From Chloroflexota bacterium (GTDB lineage: Bacteria > Chloroflexota > Dehalococcoidia > SpSt-223), in assembly GCA_023512725.1 (NCBI GenBank), contig JAILZB010000014.1, positions 1-32,464 on the forward strand: a DNA stretch of 32,464 nucleotides, given 5' to 3'. The notes under the pieces were generated by a model. That model was not told the origin of the DNA, searched no databases, and saw nothing but the letters and a program-made list of their open reading frames with translations. Made by a program: the position numbers and the translations under genes. Positions 9,009 to 16,858 of this stretch are shown here, one piece after another. How positions within the stretch are numbered: position 1 is the first letter of the stretch; every line of letters begins with the position of its first letter.

Positions 9009-10358
9009 TTACTTGAATTGGAAGACTGGCGCTGACATGATGAGATGGAGAAGACCGCGCACCTTGCCCTCCCAGCCGCGGCGCCCCGGGCTACGACTGC
9101 TGGTCGCGAGATAGTTCAGTAAGGTTGTGCGCAGCTCGGCGCTGGTGTCGCCATCGACCAGCAGATTCAGGTAGTAGTCCACAATCTCCCCATCGCTGCT
9201 GATCCCCAGCGCCTGCAGCTCAGCGAGCGGCTGGACCCAGGGCTGGCGGTCCGGCCGGCGGCCAGTCACGACCTGGTTGGCGAAGTTCAGCCGATTGAGG
9301 AGGGAAGAGGCGCCGATCCATTCGCGGCCTTCCGGCCACCCTTTGACCGTCGGCGGGTTGAACAGCGTCTGTCCCATCCCGTTGAGGGCACTCACCAGCA
9401 GGGGCGAGGGCGGCAGGCCGAACGTCCGGGCGGTTCCGATGACGAGATCGACCGGGCTTTTGATCTTGGCGTGATAGGCTGCCTCGCTCGAGAACTCCGG
9501 CGAGAGCAGGATCGCCCGCACGAGGGGCTTGATCTCGTACCCGCTGGCAGTAAAGACCCCCGCCAGGCGCTCGACCGTCTGCCGAGCGGGATGGTCGTCG
9601 ACAAAGTGGACGTACAGCTTGGTGGCGAGGAAGCGCGCTGTCGCCGGGTGGGAAACCGCGAGGTCGATCACGTCCTCGCCGGTGAACCGGCCGGTCTGAC
9701 CGAGCACCGTCTTGGTTCCATCGTCGAACTGACTGCGGTTGAAGAAGAACCTGTCGTTGCGGACCTCCCAGCCCGTAAAGGCCCGGGCAGCTTCTTTGAT
9801 GTCCTGCTCGGTGTAGTTGCCGATGCCCAGCGTGAACAGCTCAAACAGCTCACGGGCAAAGTTCTCGTTCGGCCGCCCCTTCTTCGAGAGCACGGTATCG
9901 AGCCAGCGCATCATCGCAGGGTCCTTCGCCACCGCGTGCACGAGCTCACGGAAGTTGCCCAGGGCATGGCGGCGGAACAGCTCGTTCTGGTTCCACATCC
10001 AGACCGGGTTGTTCACCTTCGCATTGGCGGTGGCGAAGTGGTTGTGCCAGAAGAGCGTCATCCGCTCTTCCAGGGGCCGGGGCGAGCGGACCATCCGGGC
10101 AACCCACAGCTCCTGGATACTGGGCAGGCGGTTGGGGTCGAAGTTCGTCACCTCAGCCAGTGGGTCTTCCAGCTCGGGGGCAGCTTCGGTGTTCAGCAAC
10201 GCATCGACCGCCCCCTCGAAGCCCAGCGCGCAGTACTGGGCGAGTTCGCTTGGGCTCGTGCCAAACCCTGCCCGGCGGAGCAGGTGGGCGATCCGCACGG
10301 TTTCAGGACTACGTTTGAGCAGGAGTTCGCGCACGGGTGGTGCCGCGACCGCTGGCAT
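9009..10358 (-). CDS. DUF1800 domain-containing protein
   Basis: 449 aa: RIAHLLRRAGFGTSPSELA, RMTLFWHNHFATANAKV, NENFARELFELFTLGIGNYTEQDIKEAARAFTGW, VKGWPEGREWIGASSLLNRLNFA. RBS GGAGGAGAG; operonic with DUF1501. Confidence 0.93.
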   Translation of the reverse strand: MPAVAAPPVRELLLKRSPETVRIAHLLRRAGFGTSPSELAQYCALGFEGAVDALLNTEAAPELEDPLAEVTNFDPNRLPSIQELWVARMVRSPRPLEERMTLFWHNHFATANAKVNNPVWMWNQNELFRRHALGNFRELVHAVAKDPAMMRWLDTVLSKKGRPNENFARELFELFTLGIGNYTEQDIKEAARAFTGWEVRNDRFFFNRSQFDDGTKTVLGQTGRFTGEDVIDLAVSHPATARFLATKLYVHFVDDHPARQTVERLAGVFTASGYEIKPLVRAILLSPEFSSEAAYHAKIKSPVDLVIGTARTFGLPPSPLLVSALNGMGQTLFNPPTVKGWPEGREWIGASSLLNRLNFANQVVTGRRPDRQPWVQPLAELQALGISSDGEIVDYYLNLLVDGDTSAELRTTLLNYLATSSRSPGRRGWEGKVRGLLHLIMSAPVFQFK

Positions 10359-10520
10359 AGGCTCTCCTCCCGCCCGGGGCTCCGGGGTGTCTGATTCCGA
10401 TCACGGGTGCTGCGGCCGGATCGTTTCGGGGCTCCTCAGGGCTCGCTCCGCGAGGAGCGCGCCCTCTCCCGGTCGACACGCTACACTCTCCCGCGGAAGC
10501 TGCTCCGAGGCGCGGTGCCG

Positions 10521-11525
10521 ATGGAAGGAACGCTCCAGATCGAACGGATTCCCCACCCGGCCCTCGTCGGCAACTGGTTGGGCGACCCCGCCGAGCGCCA
10601 CATTCCAGTCTATCTTCCACCAGGATATCCCGCCGCGGCCCGCTACCCGGTCATCTACTGGCTCGGCGGCTACGGGTCGACGGCGCTCTCGCGGGTGAAC
10701 CACTCGGCGTTCGAGCCGAACCTGGTCGAGCGGCTCGACCGGCTGATCCTGACCGGGGAGATGCCTCCCACCATCCTGGTGGTGGCAGATGGCTTTACCC
10801 GCTACGGGGGGAGCCAGTATCTGGACTCCCCGACCAGTGGCCGCTACCAGGATGCCATCGCCATCGACCTCGTACACTGGGTCGACACCCACTATGCAAC
10901 GCTGGCCGCCCCGGAAGGGCGCCTGGTGGCGGGCCATTCAAGTGGCGGCTTTGGTGCCCTCCGTCTCGGGATGGAGCGCCCGGAGGTGTTCGGCCTCGTG
11001 GCCTCCCACAGCGGGGATGCCTACTTCGAGTACTGCTACCTTCCCGATATCGCGCGCCATCAGCACCAGATTGCCCGCCACGGGGGGCCAGCGGAGTTCG
11101 TGGAGTGGTTCTGGGCGCAGGACCCCATCCCCCGCGAGGCGGTGACAGCGTTGAGCTTGATCGGGATGGCCGCGGCCTATTCCCCAGACCCCAGCGCACC
11201 CGCCGGCGTTGAGCTGCCCTGGGACCTCGCGACCGGCGCGCTCCGGGAAGACGTCTGGCTGCGCTGGCTCCGCCACGATCCCACCCGGCTCGTGGCCCGC
11301 CACGCGGCGGCGCTCCGCTCGCTGCGGCTTCTCTTCTTCGACTGCGGCACCCGCGATGAGTACCACCTACACTACGGCGCCCGCATCTTGGCAGCCCGCC
11401 TGCGCGAGCTTGGCGTGCCCCACCTGCACCAGGAGTATGAAGGCGGCCACAGCGGGGTGACGCACCGGGTGGATGTTTCCTTCCGGCTGGCCGGAGCCCT
11501 CTGGCGTCAGCTGCTGGTGAGCTGA
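10521..11525 (+). CDS. Alpha/beta-hydrolase-fold esterase (esterase D / enterochelin-esterase-like)
   Basis: From MEGTLQIERIPHPALVGNWLGDPAERHIPVYLPPGYP; GHSSGGFGALRLGMERPEVFG nucleophile elbow; FDCGTRDEYHLHYGARIL; GGHSGVTHR. Confidence 0.85.
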   Translation: MEGTLQIERIPHPALVGNWLGDPAERHIPVYLPPGYPAAARYPVIYWLGGYGSTALSRVNHSAFEPNLVERLDRLILTGEMPPTILVVADGFTRYGGSQYLDSPTSGRYQDAIAIDLVHWVDTHYATLAAPEGRLVAGHSSGGFGALRLGMERPEVFGLVASHSGDAYFEYCYLPDIARHQHQIARHGGPAEFVEWFWAQDPIPREAVTALSLIGMAAAYSPDPSAPAGVELPWDLATGALREDVWLRWLRHDPTRLVARHAAALRSLRLLFFDCGTRDEYHLHYGARILAARLRELGVPHLHQEYEGGHSGVTHRVDVSFRLAGALWRQLLVS

Positions 11526-11528
11526 CGC

Positions 11529-11777
11529 ATGCGCTACGAGACGACGACGCGAGCGATCCCGCCCACGGTACTGGCCCTCGCCCGCGAGTTCTTTGGCCAG
11601 CACTACGGCTTACGCGAGGTCAGCGCGACCCCGCGGTCCGTCAGCTTCGAGGGGGGTGGAGGGGGAGTGGCAGTCTCGGCGCGTGGCACGCGGGAAGGCA
11701 CGGCGGTCGAGGTGGTAGCGCGCGAGTGGGACTACCAGGCCCAAGAGTTCCTCCGGCTGCTCCGCCAGGCGCGCTGA
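11529..11777 (+). CDS. Small hypothetical protein (82 aa)
   Basis: MRYETTTRAIPPTVLALAREFFGQHYGLREVSATPRSVSFEGGGGGVAVSARGTREGTAVEVVAREWDYQAQEFLRLLRQAR; starts 3 nt after the esterase stop; alternating beta-type pattern. Confidence 0.65.
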   Translation: MRYETTTRAIPPTVLALAREFFGQHYGLREVSATPRSVSFEGGGGGVAVSARGTREGTAVEVVAREWDYQAQEFLRLLRQAR

Positions 11778-11830
11778 GCACGCCGCCGCCGAAAGACGCA
11801 CCCGTACGCTGGCCCGCCTCGGGGGACTAG

Positions 11831-13054
11831 CTAGCGTGCCTGCGCCTGCTGGCGCCGCTGTTGCTGCTGCTTCTCTTTGTCGATCCGGTCCTGAGCCCAG
11901 AGCTGACGGTCGGAGGTGATGCGGTATTCGACGACGTTCTGCCCGTTCTTCTTCTGGTCTTCGAGCCAGCGGGAGAAGGCGTTGTTCTTCACCGCCTCCA
12001 ACTGGTCAGCATCGAGCGGACGGACCTGCGGCCCGTCCAGCCGCTGCAACACCCAGTAGCCGGCGCGGGTGCTGAACGGCCCCTCGATGCCGTTCCCGCT
12101 GAGGCTGAAAGCGGCCTTGTCGAAATCGGCATCCTTGACCCCGCGGGCAACCCAGCCAAGCTCCCCACCGTTCTCCCGCGAGACACTATCGAGCGACTTC
12201 TCCCTGGCCAGATCTACCCAGGAGCCGCCATCGCGGAGCTGCTGGAGCACCTCGCGGGCCTCCGCTTCCTGGGAAGTTAGGATGCCTCGCAGGCGTATCT
12301 GTTCCCCCATGGTAGGGACTTCGGCCTTCAGCTTCTCCTCCAACTTCGTGCGCAGCAGGCGGGTCCGCACCATCTCGCGGTACTCCTGGTCGCTCAAGCC
12401 AGTGAACTGGAGCAGGTTGCGGTAGCGCTCCTCGAAGGGAGCAGGCGCGGGCGTTGGGGTCGGCTCGGGAGTGGGGGTAGCCAGCGGGTCGACTGGCCCG
12501 GCCGGCCGTTCTTCCGGCGGAGAGGCTGGGGGCTCGAGGTCTTTGCGGAGCTGAGCATCGACCTCCTCCGGCGTAACGGTGATGCCGAGTTTCGGTGCCA
12601 GCTGGCGGACCAGTTCGTCGTCAACCCAATCGAAGACGATCTGGGTCGGGAGCACGGAGCGCTGGCTGGCCGCCTGCTGAGCGAACTGCTGCCCCCCCAT
12701 CTGCTGGAAAAAGTCGGCCTGGGCGTCGATCTGGCGCTGGCGGTAGCGCAATTGGCGGATGTAGTCGTCCATCTTGAAGCCGACGTCGTTCACCCGGGCG
12801 ATCTCTTCTTGCCCCCGCGCAATCACCTCGCGGTAATAGCCGAAGAGCGGGATCGCGACGACGAGCAGCACCGCCACCCCGCCCAGGACGATCGCGAGGC
12901 GCTGGAGGCGCCGCTCACGCTCCCAGCGGGCCGCAAGGCGGCTCCCCCGGCGACCTGGCTGCCCGAAGGGGAGCAAGCGGCGGAGAGAGTCGAGAATGCG
13001 CGGTTGTGGCTTCGTCGGCACGGTTGGCCTCGTCTCAGGCGCGAGTGGCGCCAA
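11831..13054 (-). CDS. SurA-like/parvulin-type peptidylprolyl isomerase, membrane anchored
   Basis: TM LAIVLGGVAVLLVVAIPLFGYY, SurA_N-like region, PPIC domain EAREVLQQLRDGGSWVDLAREKSLDSVSRENGGELGWVARGVKDADFDKAAFSLSGNGIEGPFSTRAGYWVLQRLDG. TTG start after AAGGAGAGGA. Confidence 0.88.
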   Translation of the reverse strand: MAPLAPETRPTVPTKPQPRILDSLRRLLPFGQPGRRGSRLAARWERERRLQRLAIVLGGVAVLLVVAIPLFGYYREVIARGQEEIARVNDVGFKMDDYIRQLRYRQRQIDAQADFFQQMGGQQFAQQAASQRSVLPTQIVFDWVDDELVRQLAPKLGITVTPEEVDAQLRKDLEPPASPPEERPAGPVDPLATPTPEPTPTPAPAPFEERYRNLLQFTGLSDQEYREMVRTRLLRTKLEEKLKAEVPTMGEQIRLRGILTSQEAEAREVLQQLRDGGSWVDLAREKSLDSVSRENGGELGWVARGVKDADFDKAAFSLSGNGIEGPFSTRAGYWVLQRLDGPQVRPLDADQLEAVKNNAFSRWLEDQKKNGQNVVEYRITSDRQLWAQDRIDKEKQQQQRRQQAQAR

Positions 13055-13069
13055 TCCTCTCCTTCACGT

Positions 13070-13534
13070 TTACGGCTGAGCCGCGGCTGCGCGATCGGTC
13101 TCTGGTTCGCGTTCTTCTGCGGGCGCTTCCTCGGCTTCAGGCTCTGCAGCGAGACCGCTTTCGGTCGCCAGCTCACCCCGCTCGGGCAGCTCCTCAGTCA
13201 CCTCGCGGGGCGACCGCCGCTCATCGCGAGCACGCCGCCGCTCCTCTGCTGTCCGCACGCCAACCCCCCCCGACCAGCGAATGTGCTCACCGGTGAAGGG
13301 GAGCATCGCGAGCAGGCGGGCGCGCTTGATCGCCGTGGTCAGCTTGCGCTGGTGGCGAGCGCACGTCCCCGTCTTCCGTCGCGGCTCGATCTTGGCCCGG
13401 TCGGTCAGGAACCGGCGTAGCTTGGAAGGGTCCTTGTAGTCGATCACCAGGTTCTTATCGGCGCAGAAGGGGCAGACCTTCCGTCGTGCCGGATAGCGCC
13501 GATAGCTCTTCCCCTTGGCTTTTTCACTCGTCAC
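13070..13534 (-). CDS. rpsR: 30S ribosomal protein bS18 with long acidic C-terminal extension
   Basis: Core [86 protein letters not shown] (Cys-containing form), followed by a ~69-aa E/A/R-rich tail. Confidence 0.95.
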   Translation of the reverse strand: MTSEKAKGKSYRRYPARRKVCPFCADKNLVIDYKDPSKLRRFLTDRAKIEPRRKTGTCARHQRKLTTAIKRARLLAMLPFTGEHIRWSGGVGVRTAEERRRARDERRSPREVTEELPERGELATESGLAAEPEAEEAPAEEREPETDRAAAAQP

Positions 13535-13575
13535 GCAGGTTCTCCTTGCGGGAACTCTTGCTCCCGCGGCTAGGC

Positions 13576-13980
13576 TCAGTAGACATACTCTTCTGGTTCA
13601 AGCTCCTCGGCGGGCGCAGCCGCTGGCTCCTCTGGGGCGAGGGACCGGCGCGGGCCGAGGAAGATCACTTCGCTTGCGATCACTTCTAACACTTTGCGCG
13701 GCTGGCCATCGGGCCCGGACCACGTGCGGGTCTGAAGCTTCCCTTCGATGTAGACCCGCTGGCCCTTGCTCAGCTGCTGGTCGCAGCGTTCGGCAAGCTT
13801 ATTGAAGGTCACCACTTGGAACCACTCGGTCTCTTCCCGCCGCTCGCCATCAGGCCCGCTCGCCGGCCGGTTGACCGCCACGTTGAAGGTCGCCACTGGC
13901 CGGCCAGAGGGGGTGTAGCGGAGTTCGGGGTCTTTCCCCAAATTGCCAATCAGCATCACCTTACACAACCCGGCCATCAC
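13576..13980 (-). CDS. ssb: Single-stranded DNA-binding protein
   Basis: [38 protein letters not shown]...[38 protein letters not shown]; between rpsF and rpsR. Ends ELEPEEYVY. Confidence 0.95.
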   Translation of the reverse strand: MMAGLCKVMLIGNLGKDPELRYTPSGRPVATFNVAVNRPASGPDGERREETEWFQVVTFNKLAERCDQQLSKGQRVYIEGKLQTRTWSGPDGQPRKVLEVIASEVIFLGPRRSLAPEEPAAAPAEELEPEEYVY

Positions 13981-14009
13981 TCTCCCTCACCTGGTTCACC
14001 CCACGTTCC

Positions 14010-14312
14010 TCACTGTCGCTTCGTCCGTCGCACCACCAGGTGACGCATGACATCTTCGTTGATGCGCAGCAGTCCTTCGATGGCACTCGTCGCCTGGGGA
14101 GGGCAGGAAAACTCGGTGAGAACGTAAATCCCCTCACGGTACTCGGGATAGTCCTGCAAGCGATACGCTAGCCGCCGCCGGCCCCAGAGGTCCGTCTTTT
14201 CGACCGTCCCGCCCCGGCTTGTAACGATGGCATTGACGCGCTCGATCGCCTGTTCCACCTCGTCGTCCGGGATGCTGAGCCGGAGCACATAGACCATTTC
14301 ATAACTTGGCAA
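14010..14312 (-). CDS. rpsF: 30S ribosomal protein bS6
   Basis: LPSYEMVYVLRLSIPDDEVEQAIERVNAIVTSRGGTVEKTDLWGRRRLAYRLQDYPEYREGIYVLTEFSCPP...EDVMRHLVVRR. TTG start at 14312 chosen because AGGAGGAGGAAG sits just upstream (track start 14348 lies before the SD). Confidence 0.92.
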   Translation of the reverse strand: MPSYEMVYVLRLSIPDDEVEQAIERVNAIVTSRGGTVEKTDLWGRRRLAYRLQDYPEYREGIYVLTEFSCPPQATSAIEGLLRINEDVMRHLVVRRTKRQ

Positions 14313-14426
14313 CGACGTTCTTCCTCCTCCTGGGTATGCTCCACTCACGCCGGGAGTGGAGCGAAAAGGACCCGCCGTGAATCGGCAGAATGCAGCACGA
14401 AACGTGCTGCAGGCACCAGAAGTATA
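14313..14426 (-). promoter_or_regulatory. rpsF operon leader: -10 TATACT (14421-14426) and two perfect stem-loops; candidate S6:S18 autoregulatory leader
   Basis: Minus-strand GCAGCACG-TTT-CGTGCTGC (14392-14410) and GCTCCACTC-CCGGCGT-GAGTGGAGC (14338-14362), then AGGAGGAGG and TTG. Confidence 0.5.
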
Positions 14427-14544
14427 TCAGACGGGCTGGCTCCGCCTGTCGGCAGCGTTCTCAGCCCCCCATCAGCCGCTTCTTACCAGAATCTCAGGCG
14501 CGCGCAGTAGCATCAGATGAGTACACCCGGCGCCTCAAGGAGCA

Positions 14545-15693
14545 ATGATGGAACGTCCTTCGCCGCATGTTGGGCCCCTCTGGAGCGGCCGCTGGTCGGA
14601 GCCGGTGGCCGACCCGCCCGCGCCGCCGCGCGCGGGCTTCCGGAAACCGCTCATCATCGGGCTGCTGATCGGGACGCTCCTGATCGGCGGGCCGATCGGC
14701 GGCGTGACGGGCGGCGTGGTCGGCAGCTGGGCGGCGACCCGTTTCGCCGGCGTGCGGACCACTCCTGTCGTCACCGCGACCACCCCGAGTGTCCCCGCCC
14801 AGCCGATCGCTGCCACTTCAACAGATCTTACCGCCCTCTACGAGCAAGTTGTGAAATCGGTTGCGCAGGTGAACGTGCGCACAGGACGGGGCAGCGGTAT
14901 CGGCTCGGCCTTGGTGGTCGACCAGAACGGGCACCTGCTCACCAACAACCACGTGGTGGAGGGGGCCACCCAGGTGACCATCCGCTTTGCGAACGGGCAG
15001 TCCTACCAGGCGCGCGTGCTCGGGCGTGACCCTGCCGGAGACCTCGCCGTCCTCGAAGCCTCGCTTCCGGCGAGCATCCCGCCGCTGCCGCTGGCCGATT
15101 CCGACCAGGTGAAGCCAGGGCAGCGCGCAATTGCCATTGGGAGCCCAGAAGGGCTCAGCTTTTCGATCACGGCGGGCATCGTCTCAGGAGTAGACCGCAC
15201 GGCGGGAGCAGGGGGAAGCCGCCCCTTGAGCGGCTTAATCCAGACGGATGCCGCCATCAACCCGGGCAATAGCGGTGGCCCGCTCCTCAACGAGCGGGGT
15301 GAAGTGATTGGGGTGATCACGCTGGGCACTACCAACTTGCAGAACATCGGCTTTGCCATCCCGAGCAACACCGCCCGCCGCTTGCTCAGCCGCCTGATTG
15401 CGGGAGAGATCATCCAGCACCCCTGGCTGGGGATCACCGCCGCGCCCGCTGAGAATAGCGACGGCGTGCTAGTTGCTGACGTTGCCGCCAACTCACCGGC
15501 CAGCCGGGCTGGCCTGCGGCCAGGTGATGTCATCACCTCCCTGGCGGGTAAGCCCACCCCGACCCTTGACGAATTGCGCAAGGTGCTGGATGAGCAAGAG
15601 GTCGGCCGCACCGTGCCAATCGAGGTGCGGCGCGGCGGGCAACGCCTCACCCTGAGCGTCACGCTCCAAGCCTGGCCCGCCCAGTTGCCGTAG
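14545..15693 (+). CDS. HtrA/DegP-like trypsin-type serine protease with one PDZ domain, membrane anchored
   Basis: TM helix, LLTNNHVVEGA, GDLAVLEA, QTDAAINPGNSGGPLLNERGEVIGV, PDZ ...NSPASRAGLRPGDVITSLAGKPTPTLDELRKVL. Confidence 0.95.
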   Translation: MMERPSPHVGPLWSGRWSEPVADPPAPPRAGFRKPLIIGLLIGTLLIGGPIGGVTGGVVGSWAATRFAGVRTTPVVTATTPSVPAQPIAATSTDLTALYEQVVKSVAQVNVRTGRGSGIGSALVVDQNGHLLTNNHVVEGATQVTIRFANGQSYQARVLGRDPAGDLAVLEASLPASIPPLPLADSDQVKPGQRAIAIGSPEGLSFSITAGIVSGVDRTAGAGGSRPLSGLIQTDAAINPGNSGGPLLNERGEVIGVITLGTTNLQNIGFAIPSNTARRLLSRLIAGEIIQHPWLGITAAPAENSDGVLVADVAANSPASRAGLRPGDVITSLAGKPTPTLDELRKVLDEQEVGRTVPIEVRRGGQRLTLSVTLQAWPAQLP

Positions 15694-15702
15694 CGCTGCC
15701 CC

Positions 15703-15737
15703 GGCCCGCGTGAGGGACGCCTATCGCCCCGCGGGCC
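15703..15737. terminator. Candidate bidirectional terminator stem between convergent genes
   Basis: GGCCCGCG (15703-15710) / CGCGGGCC (15730-15737), 8-bp perfect stem with 19-nt loop, just after the protease stop and before the end of the minus-strand gene at 15748. No U-tract. Confidence 0.35.
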
Positions 15738-15747
15738 AGGGCGGTGC

Positions 15748-15981
15748 TTAGCGCCGCCCGGCCGGCTCCTCCCGCCGGGTAGCTTGCCCTGGTGCCACCC
15801 CGAGGATCACCTGATCGCGCCAGACGTCGTACTGGATACTGGCAATTATGCCTTCGTCCGCGTCGTAGACCACCGCGCGCCCCCCAAAAGCGCCCAGCTG
15901 CTCGCCCGGTCGAACCCGCTCACCGGGCCGGAACAGCCGCGCGCCGCGCGCATCCAGGTAGAACCAGCGCAGGTCATCCAT
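15748..15981 (-). CDS. Small protein (77 aa) with barrel-sandwich/lipoyl-like pattern, function unknown
   Basis: MDDLRWFYLDARGARLFRPGERVRPGEQLGAFGGRAVVYDADEGIIASIQYDVWRDQVILGVAPGQATRREEPAGRR; start 15981 with upstream GGAAAGG rather than track start 16062. Confidence 0.6.
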   Translation of the reverse strand: MDDLRWFYLDARGARLFRPGERVRPGEQLGAFGGRAVVYDADEGIIASIQYDVWRDQVILGVAPGQATRREEPAGRR

Positions 15982-16091
15982 CGTCGTGCCTTTCCGCCCG
16001 CTTGGTGGTTCCGCTTGGTTCCTCATCTGAGCAAGTCTCCCGACCAGAGGTAAGGAACGCATTCAGGCGGGGTAAACGTTCGGTAAGCAGG

Positions 16092-16715
16092 CTACTCGGC
16101 GGGAAGGAGGTATTCCTTCAGGATCCAGCCCACGTTGCCGCGCGAGTCTTTGACATTCCGCCAGACTTTGCCGTCGAATTGCCGGTCCGGCCCGACGATT
16201 TCAAGGACAGTCCCATCCGGCCACGCCACCACTCCGCGGGCCTGCAGGCTCGGCTCGGGGCGCAGGTACGCCCCCAGGCCATCGGTGTTACCGATCTTGA
16301 CCCGGACGACCGCCGGGGTGGGGGTGGCTGCTGGTGGTGGGGCGGCCACCAGGGCGGGCGTTGGCGTGGCGGTGGCTTGCTGCCGCGCGAAGAGGGTGCT
16401 GAAGGTAAAGGCAGTCAGCAGAAAGAGCAGCCCAAGGGCACCACCCACCAGAGCGAGCAGTCCCGCGAGGGCAGGCAGGCGGAGCGGAGGCAAGCGGCTG
16501 GCGGAACGGAGGCCCGGCAGGCGGGAAGTAGAGAACAGGCCCGGCCGTCGCGGTTCCCAGAGATCGAACAGCACGCGGTTACAGGCCAGCTCACTCCGGT
16601 TGACGACCTGCCGCTCTTTCAGCCCTCTTCGCTTTGGGTTCGTACACCAGCCCAGCGAGCGAACTGGCGAGCGGTGGAAGTGGCGACAGGTGCCACACTC
16701 TCGCCGAACCGCCAT
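16092..16715 (-). CDS. N-terminal 4-Cys (zinc-ribbon-like) motif, TM helix, C-terminal SH3-like domain
   Basis: MAVRRECGTCRHFHRSPVRSLGWCTNPKRRGLKERQVVNRSELACNRVLFDLWEP..., TM LALVGGALGLLFLLTAFTFSTLF, SH3-like IGNTDGLGAYLRPEPSLQARGVVAWPDGTVLEIVGPDRQFDGKVWRNVKDSRGNVGWILKEYL. RBS AAAGGGG. Confidence 0.78.
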   Translation of the reverse strand: MAVRRECGTCRHFHRSPVRSLGWCTNPKRRGLKERQVVNRSELACNRVLFDLWEPRRPGLFSTSRLPGLRSASRLPPLRLPALAGLLALVGGALGLLFLLTAFTFSTLFARQQATATPTPALVAAPPPAATPTPAVVRVKIGNTDGLGAYLRPEPSLQARGVVAWPDGTVLEIVGPDRQFDGKVWRNVKDSRGNVGWILKEYLLPAE

Positions 16716-16741
16716 GGCGTGCCCCTTTTCCACCCTGGCGG

Positions 16742-16771
16742 ATTGTAGAGCCGAGCAGACCGGCGGGGCAA
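16742..16771 (-). promoter_or_regulatory. Sigma70-type promoter TTGCCC-N18-TACAAT for the 4-Cys/SH3-like gene
   Basis: Minus strand: TTGCCC (16766-16771), 18-nt spacer, TACAAT (16742-16747). The -35 lies inside the palindrome GGGCAACGGGTTGCCC. Confidence 0.6.
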
Positions 16772-16858
16772 CGGGTTGCCCGCGGGACTGCCCGGCGACC
16801 CCGAGAACACGAAGATTCTCGGCGATCCGCGGTGAAGTAGTAGACACGGCAGTCCCGC
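16766..16858. repeat. Cluster of three inverted repeats in the divergent intergenic region
   Basis: GGGCAAC-GG-GTTGCCC (16766-16781); GCGGGACTGCC (16782-16792) / GGCAGTCCCGC (16848-16858); nested CCGAGAA-CACGAAGA-TTCTCGG (16801-16822). All arms perfect. Confidence 0.8.

Noticed and set aside
10431-10458. GCTCCTC...GAGGAGC stem in the DUF1800/esterase divergent region
   Set aside because: Single 7-bp stem with a competing CTCGC/GCGAG fold, no clear promoter association; within what GC-rich DNA gives by chance.
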